Part shown: positions 14,736 through 22,426 of the stretch, piece by piece
How the letters are laid out: every line of letters begins with the position of its first letter
Numbering within the stretch: the stretch's first letter is position 1
Program-made: the position numbers and the translations under genes
Notes under the pieces: generated by a model
The model's database searches: none
The model's input: only the letters and a program-made list of their open reading frames with translations
What the model was told of the DNA's origin: nothing
Assembly: GCA_027345185.1 (NCBI GenBank)
Contig: DAHWIK010000022.1
Coordinates: 1-43,586 of the forward strand
Source: Microcaldota archaeon
GTDB lineage: Archaea > Micrarchaeota > Micrarchaeia > Micrarchaeales > CABMGC01
Length of the DNA: 43,586 bases
Reading direction: 5' to 3'

Positions 14736-15573
14736 TTATACTATGAAATCAATGGTTTCCCCGTGTTTCGTCTTTTCAAGAGTCTTTGAAAGGGTCTCGC
14801 GCTCCTGCCCGTTCTTGAAATATCTGCCCGCACCCGCATATGCGTTTAGCGATGGCAGGAGCCGTTCCAGGCCACACCAGGCATTATGCCATATCTTATG
14901 AGTGTCTGTGACGTGGGGATGCTGAAGGACATATTCTGGTTGTGCCTCTCTTATTAGCTCCTTGAAATCCGACTTGATGCCCCTGCGCCACTCTCCTGCC
15001 CTTTCAAAGCCGCGATTGTTGAATATGTTCAGGTCATGGCATCCGAGTATCGCCACTTTGCCGAAATCCGAGTCAAGGAAGTGCGAGCTTAGATCTGAGA
15101 CCCTTGTCAGCGAGCCTTCCTGACCAGAAGTAGGATAGGATTTTCCAGTCCGGCGGTATTCACCAGTGGATAGATCCACGAATGCGACCAATTCTGTATG
15201 CGCCTGTGAGATGTGGGTCTGGGACGTGGACACCTGTGATTTCGATTAATCCGCTCCGAATGAGATGTAGGTCGTGTGCTGCCTCAATGCCCTGACTAAA
15301 TCGTCAGTTAGAAGATTGTCCACTGCACATGCGGCAACGCTTATCAGATCTTTCATTGTCTTTGCATGTAGATCCTTGTTCTCCTTAGGCCCCATTGCAG
15401 CGAATCTTTCAGGCATATCGAAGGCGACAAAGCCTCCGCAGGTTATAAGAAATTTTGTCCTCACATCTCTTGGATAGCTTTCGGCTGCAGAATAAAGGAC
15501 ATCCCTAGCTGCACCAATATCGCCGCTCCAAGGTCTGCATATGATTATCCTTCCTATTGGGGTTTATCATCAT
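14736..15573 (-). pseudogene. Broken gene of unknown function: one in-frame TAA and one probable frameshift
   Basis: The track lists two ORFs (15246-15464 and 14736-15233). They are in the same frame and separated by a TAA at 15246-15248 with four sense codons before the second GTG. Upstream of the first ORF the frame stays open and protein-like (GRIIICRPWSGDIGAARDVL, ESYPRDVRTKFLITCGGF) back to 15563, where it lacks a start. A good ATG-ATG start at 15573 lies in another frame and joins it by a one-base shift at the CCCC run near 15558. The restored product is about 279 residues, alpha/beta, with no membrane segment; I recognise no family. Either it is a decaying gene or the assembly holds two errors here. 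A TATA-like TTTAAATATGG (minus strand) lies near 15676. Confidence 0.65.
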
Positions 15574-15691
15574 ATCTGACATAGACGCCAGACCCACTGG
15601 AATTAATTTTAGTGTTTTGTTTCTGCGTCAGGGACTTGCCACGTATCAAATAGGTATTTTACTAAAATGGCCCCATATTTAAAGACTAACC

Positions 15692-16699
15692 TTAGTTGCG
15701 CCTGAGCAGGCCTTTATGCAACCTTGAGAGTGCATCCCTTCCTCTTATTATCGCTTCGGAAGGATCCTTTCTGTCTATCTTCTCCTCAAGTTCAGCTATT
15801 TTTGACCCTGCAGCATTATCATTTGAAAGAATGTAGCGCCTGTCCTGCGCGTATGGATCGTTTATTCTTACCTTCCTCCAATCCATATACAGATTCTGCA
15901 CTGATTTTACCTTTTCGATCAGTTCCTTTGCCCAATCCTTGGCTCCGGCCTTCTCCAACTCCTGTGCAGCTACAAATAAGTACGTTGCAGCCCTATCGAA
16001 CCTGCCTTGATCTCCCTGCAGCACCAGCAGAAGACCCTTTAATTCGCGGTCTAATATCACCTTGAGCGCGTGATCGTCTATCTTTGGTGTCGAAAACCTT
16101 GATATGTGGGAATCTATGTAGTTGTTTACCTGCTCTATGTCAGAGGTGCTTAGGCTTGACAGGCCTCTAATCAGCCTTGCGTCCTCCTTCAGTTCGAAAT
16201 GGATGTCTCCATTACCGCCATAGGTGCTCTTCATTATGGCATAGCTCTCCTCGGCCTTCTTTATGAGCGCATTTGCCCACTTGATATTCTGCGTGTTTAG
16301 CTCTCTTGAGAATAGAACTGAATCGGCTGCACCTACATACCAATGCCGCTGCATACCTGACCTGTTGAGATTTTCGAAGTACGACGCAAATGTCAGGTGC
16401 CATATAACGTTAACCATGGACCTTTCGTCTGTGAAGTCGACCCTATGGCTATAGAATGCCTTCCTTGCATATACTTTGGCTGCAGACGCTGCCGCTATTC
16501 TCCTTTCTTCTGGAACGTCTGGGATGTTCCATGGCTGGCGGCTCCTGTATGCGTCGTCTATCTCCTTGAGTGCGCTATCTATTACCTTTTCGATGACTAG
16601 CCTTGGGACTGTTATTGGCTTAGTAGAGGGATATGGGCATACGGTGGCCTTGAGCAAAGCTGCTGATGTCGCTGATGCATTTGCTTTTTGCATTGACAT
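15692..16699 (-). CDS. Unknown all-helical protein downstream of the ribosomal stalk operon
   Basis: The 335-residue protein is predominantly helical, charged and soluble. A disordered-looking start (KANASATSAALLKATV) leads into repeated helices such as RRIAAASAAKVYARKAFYS, AATYLFVAAQELEKAGAKDW and AKELIEKVKSVQNLYMDW, which resemble helical-hairpin (TPR-like) packing without a clear consensus. I recognise no family. Its last residues, RGRDALSRLHKGLLRRN, resemble the tails of the two ankyrin ORFs at the window start. It lies about 50 bases after L12 on the same strand; GCGCGCC/GCGCG sequence in that gap could be a hairpin that separates the two genes. The ATG at 16699 (MSMQK) or the one two codons later is the start. 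Confidence 0.75.
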   Translation of the reverse strand: MSMQKANASATSAALLKATVCPYPSTKPITVPRLVIEKVIDSALKEIDDAYRSRQPWNIPDVPEERRIAAASAAKVYARKAFYSHRVDFTDERSMVNVIWHLTFASYFENLNRSGMQRHWYVGAADSVLFSRELNTQNIKWANALIKKAEESYAIMKSTYGGNGDIHFELKEDARLIRGLSSLSTSDIEQVNNYIDSHISRFSTPKIDDHALKVILDRELKGLLLVLQGDQGRFDRAATYLFVAAQELEKAGAKDWAKELIEKVKSVQNLYMDWRKVRINDPYAQDRRYILSNDNAAGSKIAELEEKIDRKDPSEAIIRGRDALSRLHKGLLRRN

Positions 16700-16747
16700 G
16701 AGACTACCTAGCAGTAGCTACGGGCTTTGCGCGCCGGATATGCGCGT

Positions 16748-17047
16748 TTAGCCGAATAGGCTTGCTAATCCTCCTGCTGCCTGCTCTTCGCTTACCTTCT
16801 CTTCTACAGCTTCCTGCTTCTTGGCTGCTGGGGCTGCGCCTGCCGCTTGGGCCGGTGCAGCTACCTGGACATTCTGGGCGTTCTTTATAACGTCCTTTAT
16901 GTTTACCTCCTTGAGCGAGTTTGCCACTGTCTTTGCCATCGCCTCGTCAGGCGCAAGGCCTGCTGCCTTCACAACGTCTGCAAGGCTCTTCTCGCTTATC
17001 TCTTTTCCTGCCGCGTCCAAGAGAAGTGCTGCGTATATGTACTCCAT
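16748..17047 (-). CDS. rpl12: 50S ribosomal protein L12 (P1-like stalk protein)
   Basis: This acidic stalk protein recruits translational GTPases. The N-terminal dimerisation helices (MEYIYAALLLDAAGKEISEK) are followed by an Ala-rich hinge (AAPAQAAGAAPAAKK) and the conserved acidic C-terminus ending GGLASLFG, which is the factor-binding tail in archaea. The 99-residue length is typical. It follows L10 by 26 bases and completes the L1-L10-L12 operon. Copies of it assemble on the C-terminal helices of the L10 protein encoded next door. Confidence 0.96.
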   Translation of the reverse strand: MEYIYAALLLDAAGKEISEKSLADVVKAAGLAPDEAMAKTVANSLKEVNIKDVIKNAQNVQVAAPAQAAGAAPAAKKQEAVEEKVSEEQAAGGLASLFG

Positions 17048-17073
17048 CGTTTCACCATTTATTCAGTATGATT

Positions 17074-17961
17074 TTACTTTGCCTGTTCCTCAGCCTTAGG
17101 CTCCTCTGCCTTTGACGCCCCGAGCCTGACCATTCCGTTAAGGCTTAGCGCCTCCCTGACCGCCCTTGCTATGAGCTTATCCGTTATGCCTGGCTCGTAT
17201 ATCTCCGCTTCTAATCCTAGACCAAGCGCTGAGAGGTATGCCCTCCTTATGAATGTGCCAGCATTATACCTTGTCACTAATCCGATCTGCGTCGCAAGCG
17301 CATTTGCCTGCAGGAAATTGCGCGTTGCCTCGTTTGTCACGAACTGCGTATCCACTGCTAGAGTCACCTCGTTGAAAAGCAGGTCTCCTTGAACCACTGC
17401 CTTGAGCTTAGTGCCTGCCTCGAATGGCATCACATCTAGCATCTTTAGCGCCTTTGATATGGCAGTGCTTATCTTCTCACCCTTCTTGACAAGCGTCTTG
17501 CTCTTCGATATCACGACCTTTCCCTTGACGATCTGCACGTCTATTCCAGCGGCCTTCATGTCGGTGACTGCCTGACCTGGGGCGATGCTGGTCTCCCCTG
17601 ACTCTATATCTATGTCGCTGGGCGAGACCTGGTTCGGCTTTGCTATTAGCCTCATCTTGTTTGCCGATATTATTGCGTTGAGCTCGCTAGGCTCCTTGTT
17701 TGACAGGAGAATTGCGAAGTTTCCGGTAGTGTACGGCGCAAGCTTTGCAAGCCTTGGATCACTCTCAAGCAACCTTGTTGCAAGGCTTCTCCTCATTACA
17801 AGGAACTTGACCTCTGGTTTCATCTTGTTCCTTACTCGCTGCACCAAGGTGTCAGGCACCGATTCAAGAGACATTACGCCTACTGTCTTGTAGCTCTTGA
17901 GCTCCTTGGCAATCTTCTTGACGTACTCTACCTTTTCGGCTTTTAACATCATGAATATCAC
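17074..17961 (-). CDS. rpl10: 50S ribosomal protein L10 (P0)
   Basis: L10/P0 is the base of the ribosomal stalk. It binds 23S rRNA with its N-terminal domain (KVEYVKKIAKELKSYKTVGV, later NFAILLSNKEPSEL) and carries L12 dimers on C-terminal helices. The 295-residue length with an archaeal insertion domain (KVVISKSKTLVKKGEKIS) matches archaeal P0. The C-terminus (ASKAEEPKAEEQAK) is short and lacks the acidic GLxxLFG tail seen in many archaeal P0 proteins, so factor binding would rely on L12. The GTG at 17961 overlaps the L1 stop (GTGA); ATGs three and four codons later (17952, 17949) are equally plausible starts. Confidence 0.95.
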   Translation of the reverse strand: MIFMMLKAEKVEYVKKIAKELKSYKTVGVMSLESVPDTLVQRVRNKMKPEVKFLVMRRSLATRLLESDPRLAKLAPYTTGNFAILLSNKEPSELNAIISANKMRLIAKPNQVSPSDIDIESGETSIAPGQAVTDMKAAGIDVQIVKGKVVISKSKTLVKKGEKISTAISKALKMLDVMPFEAGTKLKAVVQGDLLFNEVTLAVDTQFVTNEATRNFLQANALATQIGLVTRYNAGTFIRRAYLSALGLGLEAEIYEPGITDKLIARAVREALSLNGMVRLGASKAEEPKAEEQAK

Positions 17962-18593
17962 ACTACCCTGAGCGGCTTGCTCATTGTAAGCTTAACATAA
18001 GCGGACCTTATGTGGCTCCCCCCAACCTTCTTCGTGACGGTGTTCAGCACTTCCCTTACATTATCATATATCTTAGCTGGCTCCATCTCCTCATTGCCGA
18101 CTATGCAGTGGACTGTTGGGAGGTTCTTTCCCCTGTTCTTTATGCTAATCCTCTTGTTGAGCTCAATTGCAAGGTTAGCCATGCTTGCGTTGCTTCCAAC
18201 GAGCGGCTTTGGCATCTTGTTCCTTGGACCTAGAAATTGGCCCAGATTCTTTGCAACGAGCGGCATTAGATTAGGCTGGGCCATCAGTTCGTAATCAAGC
18301 AGCGAGTTGAGCCTTGCCGGATCCTTTGATATCTTCTCTATCTCAGCGCCGTCTATGACCTCTACGCCATTCTTCCTAGCCTCCTCAAGCACGGCGCGGT
18401 CTGTTGCGAAAACACCTATCTTCATGGTCTTTCCCTTTCCGTTCGGCAGTATTATCTCGATATTGACCCTGTTGTCCTGCTTGGAGAAGTCTATGCCCTT
18501 GAAATTTATAGCAAGTTCCACAGTCTGCTTGAACTTCCTCTGGCCCTTATTCTCGGCTATGAACTTGTTGAATGCCTCTAAGTCTTCTACCAT
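17958..18593 (-). CDS. rpl1: 50S ribosomal protein L1 (uL1)
   Basis: L1 forms the mobile stalk that helps release deacylated tRNA. Typical pieces are FKQTVELAINFKGIDFSK, LGPRNKMPKPL and the C-terminal VGGSHIRSAYVKLTMS. The 211 residues are normal. The ATG at 18593 has a strong Shine-Dalgarno (AGGAGGG) with seven bases between, so it is a leadered message, in contrast to several leaderless neighbours. In other archaea L1 represses its own operon by binding the mRNA near its start; a leader here would allow that, but no L1 site was identified. It is first of the L1-L10-L12 operon. Confidence 0.96.
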   Translation of the reverse strand: MVEDLEAFNKFIAENKGQRKFKQTVELAINFKGIDFSKQDNRVNIEIILPNGKGKTMKIGVFATDRAVLEEARKNGVEVIDGAEIEKISKDPARLNSLLDYELMAQPNLMPLVAKNLGQFLGPRNKMPKPLVGSNASMANLAIELNKRISIKNRGKNLPTVHCIVGNEEMEPAKIYDNVREVLNTVTKKVGGSHIRSAYVKLTMSKPLRVV

Positions 18594-18690
18594 AATTATC
18601 CCTCCTGCATAATGCAGTAGTTGCGGGAAAATACGCTGTGATTTACATTATTCCTTATCAATATAAAAGCTTTCCTGTTCACATTGCCAA

Positions 18691-18702
18691 CTTTTTAATA
18701 TG
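18691..18702 (+). promoter_or_regulatory. TATA-like box of the beta-helix protein gene
   Basis: CTTTTTAATATG lies about 27-35 bases before the ATG at 18728. This places transcription at or near that ATG and argues against the TTG at 18704 chosen by the ORF track. Confidence 0.45.
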
Positions 18703-18727
18703 ATTGCGGTTGTATTACAGTGATTCA

Positions 18728-19291
18728 ATGTCAAATCATGCCGGACTGGCAACTAGGGTAAAGGACGTGGAGGCACTGAGAGATCTTGATGTTTTAGTCA
18801 GATCCGCGGTTGTGGGAAACGATCTCTATATCAGGCATATTAATCCGGTTGGAACATATGGCGGATTTGTGGCCAAGACTGCAAAAGTCACTGCGGATTC
18901 CTTTGTTGGGATACGGGCCTTGGTTCTTGGCAGGGCTGTCGTAATAGAAGGCTCTAACCTCACTGGAAAATCAACTGTGAAAGACTACGCAAAGGTGATA
19001 AATTCAACTCTTGCTGGAAGTCCTGAGGTCAAGGAGGACGCCAAGGTGATAAAGTCGCAGGTGTTGATGGAATGCGTTGTTGCTGGAAATTCGGTAGTAG
19101 TGGATTCAACAATATCCTTCAATGCATATGTCGCCGGATCGCTGGTTGAGAAGTCGCATATAGGAGAAGGCCGTTTCCTTGTGGATATTTCTGTGAAGAA
19201 TAACATATTTGAAGGATACGTAAGGAAAGGATCTGGTGGAAAATCCTTGGTATATGGAGACTTGTGGACGCCGCTCAGGAGAATTGAGTGA
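18728..19291 (+). CDS. Predicted beta-helix (hexapeptide-/bactofilin-like) protein of unknown function
   Basis: The protein is built from short strands in an imperfect repeat with turns rich in V, G, N and S: AKTAKVTADSFVGIRALVLG, AVVIEGSNLTGKSTVKDYAK, VINSTLAGSPEVKEDAKVIK, and QVLMECVVAGNSVVVDSTIS. This periodicity suggests a left-handed beta-helix, as in hexapeptide acyltransferases, or a bactofilin-type polymer. No catalytic His or acyltransferase signature stands out. There is no signal peptide or membrane segment. The ATG at 18728 (MSNHAGLATR) is preferred over the track's TTG because the TATA box fits it. It lies divergent from the L1 operon. Function is unknown. Confidence 0.65.
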   Translation: MSNHAGLATRVKDVEALRDLDVLVRSAVVGNDLYIRHINPVGTYGGFVAKTAKVTADSFVGIRALVLGRAVVIEGSNLTGKSTVKDYAKVINSTLAGSPEVKEDAKVIKSQVLMECVVAGNSVVVDSTISFNAYVAGSLVEKSHIGEGRFLVDISVKNNIFEGYVRKGSGGKSLVYGDLWTPLRRIE

Positions 19292-19456
19292 GAAACCCAG
19301 GCTCTTGCAGGTATTCTGGATGTTATTTTTGTCTGGGCAGGGATTTGCCAAATTATATACGATTTTCGTAATTGATTTGCGTTTCGCACAGAATATTTAA
19401 ATATAACTACAAACGAGATATTTTCTATTACCGTGGTGTGATCTGGGGATTTGAGG

Positions 19457-21637
19457 ATGGTAGATGTTAAGATGGTTACTGCAAGAAGGGATGTGGTTGC
19501 TGCTGAAAGGTCGGTAGTCAACGGACCGCCAGCCACTAGAAGCGAGGATGCAAGCATGGTGATGCACGGTACTGTCGTGAAGGATCCTTACAGATGGTTG
19601 AATAATTCTGATAGCCCTGAAGTCAGGAGATGGGTGGTTGAGCAGAACAATAACTCGCGCAGATACTTTGACAGCTCTGAAGTGAGAGACCACATACACA
19701 GAAGGCTGGAGGAGCTTGAGAGCGGCCCTGAAGTCGGAACGCCGATACCCATGGCCACAAAACTACCTTCTGGAAAACTCAGGTATTTCATGTTCAGGCG
19801 GCTTGAAGGAGACGAATACAAGGTTTTGTATTATATGGATGGCCTTGACGGAAAGCCCAAGGTGGCAATAGACCCGAGCAAGCTTAGCAGGGATGGCAAG
19901 GACTCCATGATAGACTGGTTCCCGTACGATGATGGAAGCAAGATTGCATTTACAGTATCGCATCGCGGAAGCGACGTGACGACCATCAAGGTAATTGACC
20001 TTGGAACTGGAAAGATCCTAAAGGATAAGATAGAGAAGGTCACTTTTGCGTCGGTTGAGTGGACTAATGATGGTGATGGATTCTATTACAGCCTGTGGCC
20101 AGACCTAAAGAACTATCCTGATGCAAAGAGGTTCAACCACGTCTACTACCATAAACTGGGAACCTCGCAGGAAAGAGACAAGGGCATATTCGGCAAGGGA
20201 CTGGGCGCTGACAAGAGCTGCTATGTAGATATGGATGCAGCAGGAAGGAACCTATTCATCTACGTATCGGACAATGTGAATAACGATCTCTATTACAAAA
20301 AACTCAGCAAGAATGCAAATCCTGAAATAAGAGTGCTCATAAAAGACAAGGAGGCGTCGTTCTCAGTAGTTGACATAGTAGGCAATACTGCGTACGTGCT
20401 GACAAATTATGATGCCCAGAACTATAGAGTCATAAGCTTTAACCTTGACAGCCCAGCTGAAAAGAACTGGAAGACTGTAATAAAGGAGTCAGACATGCCA
20501 ATTGAGAGCCTGATAAGTCATGGAAGCAGGATTACTGTAAAATACCTTAGGGACGGATACTCTGAGATAAGTGTCTTCTCCTTGACAGGAAGGCGGCTAG
20601 CCGATATCGATCTCCCTATAGAAGGCTCGGCGACACTGCCCTTTGCAGGTTGGGGCAATACAGGCTATTTTCACATGGGATCGCTGGTTTCTTCAGAGGC
20701 AGATTACAAGTTGAATTACGCCCATTACACTATAGAGAAATTACAACGGTCTAACATCATTGAGCCAAACAGGATAGACATGAGCAAGTACGAGATGAAG
20801 CAGGTGTGGTGCAAATCTAAGGACGGGACAGATTTTCCAATGTTCATGGTCAGTAAAAAAGGGGTCAAGAGGAACGGCAACAACCCAGTTCTGCTCTATG
20901 GATACGGAGGATTCAACCTTGCCAGCGAGCCGGACTTCAATCGTTCGATAATACCCTTTCTCGAGGACGGCGGAGTCTATGTCATAGCGAACATCAGGGG
21001 AGGCGGGGAGTATGGGACGGGTTGGTACGAGGCTGGAATTGGCAAGAACAAGCAGAACTCCTATGACGATTTCATATCTGCGGCTGAATGGCTAATAAAA
21101 AACAACTACACAAACAGCAACAGGCTCGGTATAACTGGTCGAAGCAACGGCGGTCTCCTTACTGCTGCAGTAGTGGCGCAGAGGCCTGACCTATTCAAAG
21201 CAGTGGTGTCAGAGATGCCCTTGACAGACATTATCAGTGCAGACAGGTTCGACATAGGACCGCTCTGCAAAAAGGAGTACGGAGACCCGGCTATTCCAGA
21301 GGAATTTGTGTATATGATAAAATATTCTCCGTATCACAACATAAAGCCAGGAATCCAGTATCCTTCTGTTTTGGTGATCGGAGGCGAGAACGACACGCGA
21401 TGCGATCCGTTGCACGCTAGAAAGTTCGCTGCGATAGTGCAGAATTCCACTACATCCAGCAATCCGGTGCTTCTTCTCATGCAGAGAGACATAGGCCACG
21501 GCGGATCCACAATGCCTGTGAGAAAGAGCCAGCAGCTTGAATGGACCACAGACTGGCTCACCTTCATATACGAGGAACTGGGAATGGTAGCAGAAGTGAA
21601 TAAAAGACAGTTAGAGGAGCTTAAGCGCGCCGGTTAG
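19457..21637 (+). CDS. Prolyl oligopeptidase (peptidase family S9A)
   Basis: A serine peptidase that cuts short peptides after proline. It has the N-terminal KDPYRWLN signature of S9A enzymes, a seven-bladed beta-propeller in the first 60 percent, and a C-terminal alpha/beta-hydrolase domain. The catalytic Ser is in GRSNGGLL (about residue 562), the Asp in GGENDTRCDPLHARKF, and the His in RDIGHGG. The oxyanion region YGYGGFN is also present. Length (726 residues from the ATG at 19457) is normal. There is no signal peptide, so it is cytoplasmic and probably recycles peptides. The ORF track starts at a TTG two codons earlier. A TATA-like ATATTTAAATATA lies near 19393-19405. Its 3' end overlaps the convergent pth2 gene by 27 bases. 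Confidence 0.95.
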   Translation: MVDVKMVTARRDVVAAERSVVNGPPATRSEDASMVMHGTVVKDPYRWLNNSDSPEVRRWVVEQNNNSRRYFDSSEVRDHIHRRLEELESGPEVGTPIPMATKLPSGKLRYFMFRRLEGDEYKVLYYMDGLDGKPKVAIDPSKLSRDGKDSMIDWFPYDDGSKIAFTVSHRGSDVTTIKVIDLGTGKILKDKIEKVTFASVEWTNDGDGFYYSLWPDLKNYPDAKRFNHVYYHKLGTSQERDKGIFGKGLGADKSCYVDMDAAGRNLFIYVSDNVNNDLYYKKLSKNANPEIRVLIKDKEASFSVVDIVGNTAYVLTNYDAQNYRVISFNLDSPAEKNWKTVIKESDMPIESLISHGSRITVKYLRDGYSEISVFSLTGRRLADIDLPIEGSATLPFAGWGNTGYFHMGSLVSSEADYKLNYAHYTIEKLQRSNIIEPNRIDMSKYEMKQVWCKSKDGTDFPMFMVSKKGVKRNGNNPVLLYGYGGFNLASEPDFNRSIIPFLEDGGVYVIANIRGGGEYGTGWYEAGIGKNKQNSYDDFISAAEWLIKNNYTNSNRLGITGRSNGGLLTAAVVAQRPDLFKAVVSEMPLTDIISADRFDIGPLCKKEYGDPAIPEEFVYMIKYSPYHNIKPGIQYPSVLVIGGENDTRCDPLHARKFAAIVQNSTTSSNPVLLLMQRDIGHGGSTMPVRKSQQLEWTTDWLTFIYEELGMVAEVNKRQLEELKRAG

Positions 21638-21976
21638 AATATCCAGATCCTTTCCCTTCCACGGACCTATGCCTAATGCAGTCATGGTCCCTCTGGGGAG
21701 CTGTGTCAACCCGGCATCAGAGACAAGGGCGCAGGGAATTCCCTTGTACTTGAAGGCTTCTGCAAGCCGCTTCATCTTCTCCTCGTCGTCTATCTTAAGG
21801 ATTATCTTCTTCTCACCTTCTTTGATCCACCGTTCAGCTACATCCTTGTGCACCTTCACTGTCTCTAGATAGCTCATGAGCGATGCGTGAGCTCCCTGGG
21901 CTACTGTCTTTCCAGTGCCCATGTCAAGGTCCTTCCTTATTATTATCACTTGCTTGAGTTCTTCTTCGTCCATCAT
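21611..21976 (-). CDS. pth2: Peptidyl-tRNA hydrolase, archaeal/eukaryotic type (Pth2)
   Basis: Pth2 frees tRNA from prematurely released peptidyl-tRNA. Family features are KQVIIIRKDLDMGTGKTVAQ, GAHASLMSYL, and the C-terminal ALVSDAGLTQLPRGT followed by LGIGPWKGKDLD. From the ATG at 21976 (MMDEEELKQ) it is 121 residues, normal for the family. The track's longer start at 22021 lies inside a small upstream ORF whose TGA overlaps this ATG (ATGA), which is why 21976 is preferred. The gene is third in a coupled minus-strand trio and converges with the prolyl oligopeptidase gene, overlapping its last 27 bases. Confidence 0.95.
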   Translation of the reverse strand: MMDEEELKQVIIIRKDLDMGTGKTVAQGAHASLMSYLETVKVHKDVAERWIKEGEKKIILKIDDEEKMKRLAEAFKYKGIPCALVSDAGLTQLPRGTMTALGIGPWKGKDLDILTGALKLL

Positions 21977-22098
21977 GACACCTTTGCCGCGGTTCTCGGA
22001 ATTCCGCGCATAAGCTTGCATAGCAGTGGTGCATTTTCATTTATTATCCTTCTTGCAATATCTTCAGGATCTATGAGTCTAGAATGCAACACTTTCAT
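21973..22098 (-). CDS. 41-residue small protein, coupled on both sides (not in the ORF track)
   Basis: Between the 80-residue gene and pth2 there is an ORF of 41 sense codons. Its ATG (22096-22098) overlaps the upstream TGA as ATGA, and its own TGA (21973-21975) overlaps the pth2 ATG as ATGA. It is basic and helix-prone: MKVLHSRLIDPEDIARRIIN near the start, then LLCKLMRGIPRTAAKV. Two exact ATGA junctions are hard to explain unless the frame is translated, since otherwise about 125 untranslated bases would separate two coupled genes. I recognise no family. It could be a real small protein, a leader-type ORF that sets pth2 translation, or a remnant of a longer gene. Confidence 0.6.
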   Translation of the reverse strand: MKVLHSRLIDPEDIARRIINENAPLLCKLMRGIPRTAAKVS

Positions 22099-22337
22099 AT
22101 CATCTTGAGCTTCTGCTTCGCGCGCTCTATCTCCTTCTGGGCCTTGTGCATATGCTCTGCTACTATGTCGAGGTTCTCCAGAAGGCCATCCTCTAGGTCT
22201 GTCTTTGCCTTCCTTGCAATCCTCTTAGCTACAACGCCGCGCAGTGTCTTCTCATGCGTCTTGAGCTGCCTTGAAATAGTCTCCAGCATGTGATAGTCCT
22301 TCAGGACTTCTCCGCTTCCGGTTCTCTTTTTCGTCAT
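22095..22337 (-). CDS. Small charged helical protein, unknown function
   Basis: The 80-residue product is almost entirely helical and rich in Lys, Glu and Arg (ISRQLKTHEKTLRGVVAKRI, AEHMHKAQKEIERAKQKL). Heptad spacing in the second half suggests a coiled coil. It has no cysteines, signal peptide or membrane helix. It begins the three-gene set ending in pth2 and is coupled to the 41-codon ORF by ATGA. It is divergent from priS across 89 bases. No family is recognised; a nucleic-acid- or ribosome-associated role would fit its charge and neighbours, but that is a guess. Confidence 0.65.
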   Translation of the reverse strand: MTKKRTGSGEVLKDYHMLETISRQLKTHEKTLRGVVAKRIARKAKTDLEDGLLENLDIVAEHMHKAQKEIERAKQKLKMI

Positions 22338-22426
22338 TCAAATCAACTTTTCAGGAGGTTTTGGACATAAATATATCTCCTGCAAGCTATTTATTGGTTA
22401 CATGGCCTAATAGATAAGGGGCTAGC

